Shown here: positions 27,476-36,574 of the stretch, in pieces
Layout: every line of letters begins with the position of its first letter
Position numbering within the stretch: position 1 is the stretch's first letter
Origin: Amycolatopsis roodepoortensis
GTDB taxonomy: Bacteria > Actinomycetota > Actinomycetes > Mycobacteriales > Pseudonocardiaceae
Direction: 5' to 3'
Assembly (NCBI RefSeq): GCF_014873915.1
Contig: NZ_JADBEJ010000001.1
Span: 1-64,000 of the forward strand
Length of the DNA stretch: 64,000 bases
Made by a program: the position numbers and the translations under genes
Notes under the pieces: model-generated
What the model was told of the DNA's origin: nothing
Database searches by the model: none
The model's input: the letters and a program-made list of their open reading frames with translations, nothing else

Positions 27476-28897
27476 TCAGCTCCCTGCCGACAAGGCCAAA
27501 TAGACGTCGAGCTGTTCGGTGAACTCGGTCAGGTCGGTGCCGAGCAGTTCGCTCGCGCGCCCGATCCGGTACCGCAACGTGTTGACATGGACGTGCAACG
27601 CCCGCGCCGCCCGCGTCGGCGAGCCGGAACATTCGAGGTAGACGCGCAGGGTGTGCACCAGATCGGTGCCCTGTTCGGCGTCGTAGCTCAGCAGCGGGCC
27701 CAGCACCCGCCGCCGCAGCGCCGCCCGCAGGCCGTCGGGCGCGCCCGCCAGCAGCAGCCGGTGCATGCCGATCTCGCCGCCGGGGACGACCTCGATCGTG
27801 CCGGGTCGTTCCGCCGCCACGGCCAGCGCGTAGCGCGCGACCTCTTTCGCGCCCCGCAGCACGGAAACCGGGGAACGGTCGCTGACGCCGATCAGCACCC
27901 GGCGGCACGGCAACAGTGACTCCACCCCGGTCAGGGTGTCGGCCACCGTGGCGGGCCAGTCCTCCGGCCAGTCACCGTCGTCCTCGGCCAGTGCCCAGGT
28001 GGTCTCCCCGGCGGGGCCGACGAGCGCGCCAGGCGGCAGGAGTTCGGTCAGGATGCCGCGTGCCGCTTCGGATCCTTCGGTGCGCGCGACGACGACCCGT
28101 AGATCGCCGCGGAGCCCGGTCGCGGTCAGCGCCGCGTGCGGATCGCCCCCTTCGTCGAGCGCGGCGAGCAAGGGTTCGAGCACCCTGTCGGTGACGGCGC
28201 GGACCTCGTCCGCCCGCGTGCGTGCGAGCCCGATCAGCCCGGCGAGCTCCTCGGCGATCTCGGCCTGTGAGGCGGTCAGCCTGCCGCCGATCGCGAGCAG
28301 CCACGGCAACGCGTGCCTGCCGCCGACGGGCCGCACCGAGACGTCGTCGGCTTCCAGGGAACGCCCGCCCGCGGCGACGAACCGGCGCACCAGCTCCGAC
28401 GGGGTGCCGACAGGTACCACCCAGCAGGGGAGGCCGATCTCGCCGCGCGCCCGCTCCAAGAGGGCTTCGACCGACGAGTCTTCCGTCGCCGCCGAAAGCA
28501 AACGTTTGCGGGCGCCTTCCGCGGCCGCGGCCAATGCGAGCACGACGCGTTCGGTGACCACCGAGAACGACAGGTCCGCCGGCACCTCCAGCAACGGGAT
28601 CCCATGGCGTGTACAGGCTTCGACGAGGTCTTCGGGGATGCCGTCGGAGTCGGCTCCGGACGCCGCCAGCGCCGCCGCCCCGGCCTTCGCGAGCGCGGCG
28701 ACGAACGCCTCCGAATCACCCGGCCCGCGCCACCACAGCAACCCGCTCAGGACGAGCTCGCCCGCCGACACGTACCGCCCGGGATCGGACAGCTCCGTGA
28801 CGTAGATCCGGGACACCGGACGGTCGAGCAAGTCCGTCCCGGCGCGGACGCGCAAGCGCAGCCCGGGGAGCGCGAGCAGAGTTTTCACGGTCGTCAT
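27476..28897 (-). CDS. pucR: PucR-family purine catabolism regulator
   Basis: The 473-residue protein (ATG 28897, MTTVKTLLALPGLRLRVRAG) has the PucR N-terminal domain (RPVSRIYVTELSDPGRYVSA, LVLSGLLWW) and the C-terminal HTH_30 domain (TLRVYLECSGSPTRAARALH, then VHVNTLRYRIGRASELLG). PucR proteins activate purine-degradation genes. It is divergent from the xanthine dehydrogenase operon, so it is the likely local regulator, perhaps acting at the TTTGT-N8-ACAAA repeat between them. Confidence 0.9.
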   Translation of the reverse strand: MTTVKTLLALPGLRLRVRAGTDLLDRPVSRIYVTELSDPGRYVSAGELVLSGLLWWRGPGDSEAFVAALAKAGAAALAASGADSDGIPEDLVEACTRHGIPLLEVPADLSFSVVTERVVLALAAAAEGARKRLLSAATEDSSVEALLERARGEIGLPCWVVPVGTPSELVRRFVAAGGRSLEADDVSVRPVGGRHALPWLLAIGGRLTASQAEIAEELAGLIGLARTRADEVRAVTDRVLEPLLAALDEGGDPHAALTATGLRGDLRVVVARTEGSEAARGILTELLPPGALVGPAGETTWALAEDDGDWPEDWPATVADTLTGVESLLPCRRVLIGVSDRSPVSVLRGAKEVARYALAVAAERPGTIEVVPGGEIGMHRLLLAGAPDGLRAALRRRVLGPLLSYDAEQGTDLVHTLRVYLECSGSPTRAARALHVHVNTLRYRIGRASELLGTDLTEFTEQLDVYLALSAGS

Positions 28898-28901
28898 CAG
28901 G

Positions 28902-28919
28902 TTTGTAGGAAAGCACAAA
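28902..28919. promoter_or_regulatory. Inverted repeat between pucR and the xdh operon
   Basis: TTTGT (28902-28906) and ACAAA (28915-28919) form a short inverted repeat in an AT-rich island directly upstream of pucR, within the divergent promoter with the xdh operon. It may be a PucR site or part of the promoter. Confidence 0.4.
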
Positions 28920-29033
28920 ACGACCGGCGCGTGCAGGGGAGATTTCATGCTTCGGCACCGTTGCCGCCGTGCGGGCGCAGGGCGTCTACTGAGTCAGCCG
29001 TCACACAACGCCGCCGAACCGAGGAGCCTGAGA

Positions 29034-29903
29034 GTGGATTTCCTGCGCCCCAGCTCGCTGACCGAGGCGCTCGCCGTCAAGGCCGAGCGGCCCGACGCGG
29101 TGCCCATCGCGGGCGGCACGGACGTCATGGTGGAGCTCAATTTCGACCACCGCCGCCCCGGCGCGCTGCTCGATCTCAACCGCGTCACCGAACTCGCCGA
29201 GTGGACCGAAACCGACGGCAGGATCCGCCTCGGTGCCTCGGTGCCCTACGTCCGGGTGATCGCTGAGCTGGGTGAATTTCTGCCCGCGTTGGCGATGGCT
29301 TCGCGCACGGTCGGCTCGCCGCAAATCCGCAACCGGGGCACCGTCGGCGGCAACCTCGGCGCCGCCTCGCCCGCCGGGGACACGCATCCCGTCTTGCTCG
29401 TGCTCGGCGCCGAGGTCGAGGCCGCCTCCGTCCGCGGCACCCGGCTGATCCCGGCCGCAGAGTTCTACCTCGGCGTCAAACGCAACGCCCTCGAACCCGA
29501 CGAGCTGATCACCGCGGTGCACCTGCCCGCCGAGGCAGGCCCGCAGCAGTTCGCCAAGGTCGGGACGCGCAATGCGATGGTCATCGCGGTCTGCTCGTTC
29601 GCGCTGGCGCTGCACCTCGACACCCGCGAGATCCGCGCGGCCGTCGGTTCGGCGGCGCCGACCCCGCGCCGCGCGACCGCCGCCGAAGAGTTCCTCGGCG
29701 CCGAACTTCCCTGGTCCACCAAGGCTTCGATCACCGATTCCGTCAAACGCCGGTTCGGCGAGCTGGTGGCGGAGGCGGCGTCGCCGATCGACGACGTCCG
29801 CGGCAGCGCCGACTACCGCAAACACGCGCTGTCCGTCCTGGCGCGGCGAACGCTGACCTGGGCGTGGAACGACTTCCAGAAGGGTGAACGCGAGTGCGCG
29901 TGA
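29034..29903 (+). CDS. xdhB: Xanthine dehydrogenase FAD-binding subunit
   Basis: The 289-residue protein (GTG 29034, with GAGGAG upstream) is the FAD subunit that passes electrons from the iron-sulfur subunit to acceptor. Motifs of the family are seen: AVPIAGGTDVMVELN, IRLGASVPYVRVI, and QIRNRGTVGGNLGAASPAGD. The C-terminal CO-dehydrogenase-flavoprotein domain follows. It is the first gene of a five-gene operon and overlaps the next gene by ten bases. Confidence 0.92.
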   Translation: MDFLRPSSLTEALAVKAERPDAVPIAGGTDVMVELNFDHRRPGALLDLNRVTELAEWTETDGRIRLGASVPYVRVIAELGEFLPALAMASRTVGSPQIRNRGTVGGNLGAASPAGDTHPVLLVLGAEVEAASVRGTRLIPAAEFYLGVKRNALEPDELITAVHLPAEAGPQQFAKVGTRNAMVIAVCSFALALHLDTREIRAAVGSAAPTPRRATAAEEFLGAELPWSTKASITDSVKRRFGELVAEAASPIDDVRGSADYRKHALSVLARRTLTWAWNDFQKGERECA

Positions 29904-30364
29904 ACGTGACGATCAACGGCGAGACCCGCCAGGCCGACGACGTCTGGGAGGGCGAAAGCCTGCTGTACGTCCTCCGCGAGCGGCTCGGCCTGCCGGGCTC
30001 GAAGAACGCCTGTGAACAGGGCGAATGCGGCTCCTGCACGGTGTACCTCGACGACGTCCCGGTGTGTTCGTGCCTGGTCGCCGCCGGTCAGGTCGAGGGC
30101 CGCGAGGTCCGCACGGTCGAAGGGCTCGCCGAGGGCGACCGGCTGGACCGCGTCCAGCAGTCCTTTGTGGACGCGGGTGCCGTCCAATGTGGCTTCTGCA
30201 CGCCCGGCCTCGTGGTCGCGGCGCACGATCTGCTCAACCGCGTCGAAAACCCGGCCGACGAGGAGATTCGCGAGGCGCTGGCGGGGAACCTCTGCCGGTG
30301 TACCGGATACGAGAAGATCCTCGACGCCGTCCGGCTGGCCGCGACCAGGGGAGAGACCACGTGA
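29894..30364 (+). CDS. xdhC: Xanthine dehydrogenase 2Fe-2S subunit
   Basis: The 156-residue protein carries two [2Fe-2S] clusters. The plant-type cluster is CEQGECGSC followed by C in DDVPVC, and the second is CGFCTPG with CRCTGYEKIL. It links the molybdenum and FAD subunits. Overlaps on both sides (ten bases and the GTGA overlap with the deaminase gene) show tight coupling. Subunit letters differ between organisms; xdhC here means the iron-sulfur subunit. Confidence 0.93.
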   Translation: MRVNVTINGETRQADDVWEGESLLYVLRERLGLPGSKNACEQGECGSCTVYLDDVPVCSCLVAAGQVEGREVRTVEGLAEGDRLDRVQQSFVDAGAVQCGFCTPGLVVAAHDLLNRVENPADEEIREALAGNLCRCTGYEKILDAVRLAATRGETT

Positions 30365-31710
30365 AGACCGTAATCGAGAACGCCGCGATCGCCACCGTCG
30401 ACGGAGCGGGCACCGAGCACGCCTCGGGCCACGTCGTCATCGAGAACGACCGGATCGCGGCGGTCGGCGCGGGGAGGGCACCCCACGACGAGTACGACGA
30501 ACGCGTCGACGGCTCCGGCTGCCTGGTCACGCCCGGTCTGATCAACACGCACCACCACCTCTACCAGTGGGCCACGCGCGGCCTCGCCGCCGACCACACG
30601 CTCTTCGAGTGGCTGGTCGCGCTGTACCCGATCTGGGGCAGGCTCGACGCCGAGATCACGCACGCGGCGGCCACGGCCGGTCTCACCCGGCTCGCGACCA
30701 CCGGCTGCACCACGGTCGCCGACCACCACTACGTCTTCCCGCGCGACGGCGGCGACCAGGTCGAGGCCCTCGCCGCCGCCCGGATCCGGGTCGGCGTGCG
30801 GCTGCACGTCGTCCGCGGCTCGATGGACCGCGGCGAGTCGCAGGGCGGGCTCCCGCCGGACAACCTCGTCGAGGAGACCGAGGCCGCGCTGCTCGGCACC
30901 GAGGCCGCGATCGAGCGGTTCCACGACGACTCCGCGGGCGCGCATCTGCAGATCGCGGCCGGCCCGTGTTCACCGTTCTCGGTGAGCGAGCGGCTGATGA
31001 CCGGCGCGGCGGAATTGGCGCGCCGCAAGGGGGTCCGCCTCCACACCCACCTCGCCGAGACGGTCGACGAGGAGAAGCAGTGTCTCGCCGAAGTCGGCTG
31101 CACCCCGGCCGAGTACGCCGACAAACTCGGCTGGCTCGCCGACGACGTCTGGCTCGCGCACTCGATCCACCTCGCCCCGGAGGCGATCCGGCGGATGGGC
31201 GCCACCGGGACCGGCGCGGCGCATTGCCCGACGTCCAACGGGCGGATCGGCGCCGGGATCGCCCCGGTCCGGCAGCTGCTCGACGCTGGAGTGCCCGTCG
31301 GGCTCGGCGCCGATGGCGCGGCGTCCAACGAATCCGGGGGCCTCGGCGAGGAACTGCACCAGGCGCTGTTGCAGGCGCGTCAGCGCGGCGGACCACGCGG
31401 GCTGACCACGCGGGAAGCGCTGTGGATGGGCACGATGGGCGGCGCGCGCTGCCTCGGCCGCCAGAAGGACCTGGGTTCGATCGAGGTGGGCAAGCTCGCC
31501 GACCTCGCGGTCTGGAACCTGAACGGCCTGAACTACGCCGGGATCACCGATCCGGTCGCCGCCCTGGTGCTCGGCACGACCCCGCCGGTCGAGCGGCTGT
31601 ACGTCGGCGGCGCGCCCGTCGTCGAGGACGGAACGCTGCGCGAGGAATCCGAAGACGAGATCGCCCGTGAGCTGGCCGTGGCCAGTGCGCGGCTGAGGGA
31701 GACGGTATGA
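30361..31710 (+). CDS. 8-oxoguanine deaminase (amidohydrolase)
   Basis: The 449-residue protein starts at GTG 30361. It has metal motifs of the amidohydrolase superfamily: LINTHHHLYQW, HLAETVDEEKQC, HCPTSNGRIG, and GLGADGAASNE. The sequence resembles 8-oxoguanine deaminases, which turn 8-oxoguanine into urate, more than guanine deaminase GuaD of the same superfamily. Either activity sends a purine base towards urate. It sits between the iron-sulfur and molybdenum subunits of xanthine dehydrogenase, overlapping both genes. Confidence 0.85.
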   Translation: MKTVIENAAIATVDGAGTEHASGHVVIENDRIAAVGAGRAPHDEYDERVDGSGCLVTPGLINTHHHLYQWATRGLAADHTLFEWLVALYPIWGRLDAEITHAAATAGLTRLATTGCTTVADHHYVFPRDGGDQVEALAAARIRVGVRLHVVRGSMDRGESQGGLPPDNLVEETEAALLGTEAAIERFHDDSAGAHLQIAAGPCSPFSVSERLMTGAAELARRKGVRLHTHLAETVDEEKQCLAEVGCTPAEYADKLGWLADDVWLAHSIHLAPEAIRRMGATGTGAAHCPTSNGRIGAGIAPVRQLLDAGVPVGLGADGAASNESGGLGEELHQALLQARQRGGPRGLTTREALWMGTMGGARCLGRQKDLGSIEVGKLADLAVWNLNGLNYAGITDPVAALVLGTTPPVERLYVGGAPVVEDGTLREESEDEIARELAVASARLRETV

Positions 31711-33989
31711 CCACCACTGAAGTCTCCAAGCAGACCACCGGGAACGGGGTGGGGACGAGCCCGCAGCGGCCCGACGGCACGGTCAAGGTGCGCGGCGAAT
31801 TCGCCTATTCCTCGGACCTGTGGCACGAGGACATGTTGTGGGGCGCGACGCTGCGCAGCCCGCATCCGTACGCGCGGATCACCGGTATCGACATCACCGA
31901 AGCCCTTGCGGTGCAAGGGGTGTACGCGGTGCTGACCCATGAGGACGTGCCGGGCGTGAACAAGTACGGCCTGGAGCACGCGGATCAGCCGGTGCTCGCC
32001 GTCGACGTCGTGCGCTACCAGGGAGAGCCCGTCGCACTCGTCGCCGCGGACCATCCCGAGACCGCGCGCCGCGCGATGAAGCGGATCAAGGTCTCCTACG
32101 AGGTCCTCGAACCGGTGACGGACTCGGAGAAGGCCGTCGCCGGCGAGGGAGCCGAGCTGCACCCCGGCGGGAACGTCGTGCGGTACGCCAAGATCCGCCA
32201 CGGTGACCAGTCGGTGAAGGCCGACGTCGTGGTGTCCGGGGTCTACGAGGTCGGCATGCAGGACCAGGCCTTCCTCGGGCCGGAGTCGGGTATGGCGATC
32301 CCGGACACCGAAGGCGGCGTCGACCTTTACGTGGCCACGCAGTGGCTTCACGTCGATCAGCAGCAGATCGTCGCCGCGCTGGGGCTGCCCAAGGACAAGG
32401 TGCGGCTGACGCTGGGCGGGGTCGGCGGCGCGTTCGGCGGCCGCGAGGACCTTTCGATCCAGGTCCACGCGTGTCTGCTGGCGCTGCACACCGGCAAGCC
32501 GGTCAAGATGGTCTACAACCGCGAGGAATCCTTCTACGGTCACGTGCACCGCCACCCGGCGAAGATGTACTACGAGCACGGTGCCGACAAGGACGGCCGC
32601 CTCGTTTATGTGAAAGCGAAGCTGTACCTGGACGGCGGCGCGTACGCGTCGTCCACCGGTGCGGTGGTCGCGAACGCCGCCACCCTCGGCGTCGGTCCGT
32701 ACAATGTGGACAGTGCTTCGGTCGATTGCTGGGGCGTGTACACCAACAACCCGCCTTGCGGCGCGATGCGCGGGTTCGGCGCGGTGCAGGCGGGGTTCGC
32801 CTACGAGTCCCAGATGGACAAGCTCGCCGAGGCGTGCGGCATCGACCCCGTCGACATCCGGATCCGCAACGCGATGGCCGAAGGCAGCGTCATGCCGACC
32901 GGGCAGATCGTCGACTCGGCGGCCCCGGTCGCCGAGCTGCTGGAACGCCTGCGCGCCAAGCCGTTGCCGGTCACGCACGAAGAACTCGACCTGCGCCGCA
33001 TGCCCGGCGGCGTCTCCAACACCACGCACGGCGAGGGCGTCGTCCGCGGTGTCGGCTACGCGGTCGGCATCAAGAACATCTGTTTCTCCGAGGGTTTCGA
33101 CGACTACTCGACCGCCCGTGTGCGGCTGCAGCTCGTCGGCGGCGAACCCGCGGCGACCGTGCACACCGCCGCCTGCGAGGTCGGCCAGGGCCTGGTCACG
33201 ATCATGCAGCAGATCGTGCGGACCGAACTCGGTATCGAGCAGGTGACCATCCTGCCGATGGACACCAACATCGGCAACGGCGGTTCGACGTCGGCGTCCC
33301 GGCAGAGTTACGTCACCGGCGGCGCCGTCCAGGCGGCGTGTGTCGCGGTGCGCTCCGGGCTGCACAAGCACCTGGCGGGCAAGCTCGCCGCGGATGGGAA
33401 GCTGAACGTCGTCGCGGGCAAGGTCGTCTCGGCCGACGGCAGCGTGCTCGCGGATCTCGCCGACGTCCTCGGCGACGAGGTCTTCGACGAGACCGTCGAA
33501 TGGCGCCACCGTCCGACGGTGCCCATCGATCCCGAGACAGGGCAAGGGAACGCGCACGTCCAGTACGGCTTCGCGGCACACCGCGCGGTCGTGGACGTCG
33601 ACACCGAACTCGGCCTGATCAAGGTCGTCGCGCTCGACTGCGCGCAGGACGTCGGCAAGGCGCTCAACCCGCAGGCGGTGCTCGGCCAGATCCAGGGCGG
33701 TTCCGCGCAGGGGCTCGGACTCGCGGTGATGGAGGAGATCCAGACCGACGGCGGGAAGATCCGCAACCCGTCGTTCACCGACTACCTGATCCCGACCGTG
33801 CTGGACATGCCGCCGATGGACATCGACGTCCTGGAACGGCCCGACCCGAACGCCCCGTATGGTCTGCGCGGGGTCGGGGAACCGCCGACGATCTCGTCCA
33901 CCCCGGCGATCGTCGCGGCCATCCGCGCGGCCACCGGGCTCGCGCTGCCCCGCGTCCCGGTGCGCCCGGAGCACCTCACCGGCACCTGA
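31707..33989 (+). CDS. xdhA: Xanthine dehydrogenase molybdopterin subunit
   Basis: The 760-residue protein oxidises hypoxanthine and xanthine to urate. It contains VRGEFAYSSDLWHEDMLWG at the start of the a/b hammerhead domain, GGVGGAFGGREDLSIQVHAC, CGAMRGFGAVQAGFAYESQM, ACEVGQGLVTIMQQIV, and the catalytic-Glu region GLRGVGEPPTISSTPAIVAA. Start overlaps the deaminase stop. No XdhC-type sulfurtransferase chaperone gene lies in this operon, so maturation must rely on a gene elsewhere. Confidence 0.94.
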   Translation: MTTTEVSKQTTGNGVGTSPQRPDGTVKVRGEFAYSSDLWHEDMLWGATLRSPHPYARITGIDITEALAVQGVYAVLTHEDVPGVNKYGLEHADQPVLAVDVVRYQGEPVALVAADHPETARRAMKRIKVSYEVLEPVTDSEKAVAGEGAELHPGGNVVRYAKIRHGDQSVKADVVVSGVYEVGMQDQAFLGPESGMAIPDTEGGVDLYVATQWLHVDQQQIVAALGLPKDKVRLTLGGVGGAFGGREDLSIQVHACLLALHTGKPVKMVYNREESFYGHVHRHPAKMYYEHGADKDGRLVYVKAKLYLDGGAYASSTGAVVANAATLGVGPYNVDSASVDCWGVYTNNPPCGAMRGFGAVQAGFAYESQMDKLAEACGIDPVDIRIRNAMAEGSVMPTGQIVDSAAPVAELLERLRAKPLPVTHEELDLRRMPGGVSNTTHGEGVVRGVGYAVGIKNICFSEGFDDYSTARVRLQLVGGEPAATVHTAACEVGQGLVTIMQQIVRTELGIEQVTILPMDTNIGNGGSTSASRQSYVTGGAVQAACVAVRSGLHKHLAGKLAADGKLNVVAGKVVSADGSVLADLADVLGDEVFDETVEWRHRPTVPIDPETGQGNAHVQYGFAAHRAVVDVDTELGLIKVVALDCAQDVGKALNPQAVLGQIQGGSAQGLGLAVMEEIQTDGGKIRNPSFTDYLIPTVLDMPPMDIDVLERPDPNAPYGLRGVGEPPTISSTPAIVAAIRAATGLALPRVPVRPEHLTGT

Positions 33990-34022
33990 GAACCCGTACT
34001 TTTCCGAGCTAGGAGCACATCC

Positions 34023-34517
34023 GTGGGTACCCGTCTGTCCATTTCGGAGTCCGACGAGCAGAAATGGCTCGCCGAAGCCGTCCAGCTGGCCACCTCGAAC
34101 GTCGAGCGCGGCGGCGGCCCGTTCGGCGCGATGATCGTCCGGGACGGTTCGGTGCTGGCCACCGGGACCAACCAGGTGACGCCGACGCTGGACCCGACGG
34201 CACACGCCGAGGTGGTCGCGATCCGCGCGGCCTGCCAGGCGATCGGCGACTACAAACTCGACGGCTGCGTCCTCGTGACCTCCTGCGAGCCCTGCCCGCT
34301 CTGCCTTTCCGCCGCGCTTTGGGCGCGTGTCGGCAAGGTCGTCTACGCCGCGGACCGCCACGACGCGGCCGAGGCGGGCTTCGACGACCGCGAGTTCTAC
34401 GACCTCTTTTCCCGTCCGCGCGAGACCTGGTCACTACCCGTCGGCCAGCTGTCCCTTCCGGACTCTTTCGCGCCTTTCCAGGCCTGGCTGTCGAAACCCG
34501 ACAAGAAGGCTTACTGA
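34023..34517 (+). CDS. guaD: Guanine deaminase of the cytidine-deaminase fold
   Basis: The 164-residue protein has the zinc site of this fold: DPTAHAEVVAIRAA and SCEPCPLCLSAAL. Length and the GGGPFGAMIVRDG start match bacterial GuaD-type guanine deaminases, which convert guanine to xanthine, the substrate of the adjacent dehydrogenase. Starts at GTG 34023, 33 bases after xdhA, so it is probably in the operon. Broader nucleoside deaminase activity is possible. Confidence 0.85.
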   Translation: MGTRLSISESDEQKWLAEAVQLATSNVERGGGPFGAMIVRDGSVLATGTNQVTPTLDPTAHAEVVAIRAACQAIGDYKLDGCVLVTSCEPCPLCLSAALWARVGKVVYAADRHDAAEAGFDDREFYDLFSRPRETWSLPVGQLSLPDSFAPFQAWLSKPDKKAY

Positions 34518-34706
34518 TCCAGGTGAACCCGCGACCGTTATCGCGTCGCCAGGGCACTCGTTCTCGAAGCGACGTGTGTCAGGTGTGAAGAGGCGCCCTG
34601 CCGTCGCGACAACGGGGTCTTCGACCGGGCGGGTTCACGTCGTAGTCGGCCGGTTCGGCTGCCACAACTGCTCCGCCGACCGGCTTGCTGAGCGAATCTT
34701 CCCGCC

Positions 34707-34720
34707 CCACAACGTTGTGG
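34707..34720. promoter_or_regulatory. Perfect palindrome over the permease ribosome site
   Basis: CCACAACGTTGTGG is a perfect 14-base palindrome ending eight bases before the permease ATG, where it covers the ribosome-binding region GTGGAG. It could be an operator that blocks transcription of the permease from its own promoter. Confidence 0.55.
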
Positions 34721-34727
34721 AGTAGGC

Positions 34728-36170
34728 ATGACCCAATTAGGTACCGAGCGTCCCCACCTGCCCTCGCCCGAGCCGGGGCGGCTGTCCGGGCTCGACCGCT
34801 GGTTCAAGATCTCCCATCGCGGCAGCACGATCGGCCGCGAGGTGCGCGGCGGGATCACCACGTTCGTCGCGATGTGCTACATCGTGCTGCTCAACCCGCT
34901 CATCCTCGGCGCGTCGGCCGACATCACCGGCGCGAAGCTGACCACCGAGGCGATCACCACCGCGACCGCGCTGGCGGCCGGCGTCACCACGATCCTGATG
35001 GGACTGGTCGGCAACGCGCCGCTGGCGCTCGCGGCCGGTCTCGGTGTCAACGGTGTCGTCGCCTTCCAGATGGCGCCGGCCATGACGTGGGCGCAGGCCT
35101 TCGGGCTCGTGGTCCTCGAAGGTTTCTGCATCGTGCTGATGGCCGTTTCCGGTGTCCGGGAACGGATCATCAACGCGATCCCGATGGCGCTCAAGGTCGC
35201 GATCACCGTCGGCATCGGCCTCTACATCGCGCTGGTCGGCCTGGTCAGCGCGGGATTCGTGACCAGGACACCGGATTCGGCGCAGTCGACGGTCCCGGTG
35301 CGGATGGGGATCGCCGGCCATCTCGAAGGCTGGCCGATCGCGATCTTCTGTCTCGGGCTGCTGCTGATGATCGTGCTGGTGAGCCGCGGGGTTCCGGGCG
35401 CGGTGTTGATCAGCATCGCGGTCGCGACCGGGCTCGCCGTGCTGGTCAACAGCGTGTTCCACGTCGAAGGCTGGGGACTGGTCGAGCCCAAGGTGCCCGA
35501 CCAGGTCGTGGCGCATCCCGATTTCAGCCTGCTGGGCGACATCGATCTCTTCGGCGGATTCGGGTCGGCGGGTGCGGTGACCGCGGCCGTCTTCCTGTTC
35601 ACGCTGGTGCTTTCCGGCTTCTTCGACGCGATGGGCACGATCACGTCGGTCTCGGAGGAGGCGGGGCTGGTGAAGAACGGCAAGGTCGAGGGGATGGGCC
35701 GGATCCTGCTGGTCGACGGCGCGGGCGCGCTGGCGGGCGGCGTCACCGGATCGGCGCCGAACACCGTGTTCCTCGAATCGGCGGCAGGCGTCGGCGAAGG
35801 CGCGCGGACCGGGCTGGCGAGCATCGTCACCGGCGGGTTGTTCACCGCCACGCTGTTCCTGACGCCGATCGCGGCGATCGTCCCGGCGCAGGCCGCGGCG
35901 CCCGCGCTGGTGGTCATCGGCGGGATGATGATGGCGCAATGCGCGCGGATCCCTTGGCGGGACCTGGATTTCGCGATCCCGGTGTTCCTGACCATCGCGC
36001 TGATTCCGTTCACCTACTCGATCACCAACGGGATCGGCGCCGGGCTGGTCGCCTACGTGCTGATCAAGATCTGCAAGGGCAAGATCCGCGAGATCGGCTG
36101 GATCCTCGGGATCCTGGCCGCGGTGTTCGGGGTGTACTTCGGGATCGAAGGGATCATGTCGTGGTTCTGA
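34728..36170 (+). CDS. AzgA-type (NCS2) purine permease
   Basis: The 480-residue protein has about 12-14 membrane helices and the AzgA-group motif GGITTFVAMCYIVLLNPLIL. Other family segments are FFDAMGTITSVSEEAG and a long GSAPNTVFLESAAGVGEGAR stretch. Such transporters import adenine, guanine or hypoxanthine by proton symport, feeding the deaminases and dehydrogenase upstream. It follows guaD after about 210 bases that contain a perfect palindrome, so it may have its own promoter. It overlaps the next gene by one base. Confidence 0.9.
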   Translation: MTQLGTERPHLPSPEPGRLSGLDRWFKISHRGSTIGREVRGGITTFVAMCYIVLLNPLILGASADITGAKLTTEAITTATALAAGVTTILMGLVGNAPLALAAGLGVNGVVAFQMAPAMTWAQAFGLVVLEGFCIVLMAVSGVRERIINAIPMALKVAITVGIGLYIALVGLVSAGFVTRTPDSAQSTVPVRMGIAGHLEGWPIAIFCLGLLLMIVLVSRGVPGAVLISIAVATGLAVLVNSVFHVEGWGLVEPKVPDQVVAHPDFSLLGDIDLFGGFGSAGAVTAAVFLFTLVLSGFFDAMGTITSVSEEAGLVKNGKVEGMGRILLVDGAGALAGGVTGSAPNTVFLESAAGVGEGARTGLASIVTGGLFTATLFLTPIAAIVPAQAAAPALVVIGGMMMAQCARIPWRDLDFAIPVFLTIALIPFTYSITNGIGAGLVAYVLIKICKGKIREIGWILGILAAVFGVYFGIEGIMSWF

Positions 36171-36532
36171 TGTTCCTCAACGGCGGCGGGATGCGCGGCG
36201 GACCGCTGCACGAACAGCTGCAGGGCACGCCGTTGTGCTGCGTGGCCCGCTCGGCGCCCAAGTACCACTACTACTCCGTGGGCGACCGGTTCCCGGCCAT
36301 GCACGAGGGCGGTTCCGCGTCGGTCGTGGGCGAGGTCTACGACCTGCCGCTCACGGTGCTGCGGGACCATCTCGTCCCTGCGGAACCTCCGGAACTGGAG
36401 CTGGGCGTCATCGAGCTGGAGGACGGCGCGGCCTGTCTCGCCACCGTCCTTCGTTCGTCCTATGTGGACTCTCCGGAGCTGACGGACATCTCCGCGGTGG
36501 GGGACTGGCGGGCGTATCTCGCGTCCCGCTAG
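36170..36532 (+). CDS. Allophanate-hydrolase C-terminal domain-like protein
   Basis: The 120-residue protein starts at ATG 36170, overlapping the permease stop. It reads MFLNGGGMRGGPLHEQLQGT, then YHYYSVGDRFPAMHEGG, the gamma-glutamylcyclotransferase-like fold found at the C-terminus of AtzF-type allophanate hydrolases and as a standalone protein. The urea released from allantoate in this cluster could be processed through allophanate, but a standalone domain may have another role. Tight coupling with the permease links it to purine use. Confidence 0.75.
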   Translation: MFLNGGGMRGGPLHEQLQGTPLCCVARSAPKYHYYSVGDRFPAMHEGGSASVVGEVYDLPLTVLRDHLVPAEPPELELGVIELEDGAACLATVLRSSYVDSPELTDISAVGDWRAYLASR

Positions 36533-36535
36533 TGG

Positions 36536-36572
36536 TTCCGTGAAGGCCTCCCGCGGGGAGGCCTTCACGGAA
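36536..36572. terminator. Perfect 17-base hairpin, bidirectional
   Basis: A 17-base stem (36536-36552 with 36556-36572) with a three-base loop lies three bases after the stop of the plus-strand gene and just before the end of the minus-strand secreted-protein gene. It terminates both. The inner sequence GTGAAGGCCTCCC resembles a word I associate with Amycolatopsis intergenic hairpins. Confidence 0.85.
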
Positions 36573-36574
36573 CG

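Noticed and set aside
31533..34361. A very long minus-strand open frame of about 940 codons opposite the xanthine dehydrogenase genes
   Set aside because: It is exactly antisense to well-supported xdhA, the deaminase and guaD. It has no domain features and its composition (many Arg, Asp, Val, His) is typical of a shadow frame in high-GC DNA.
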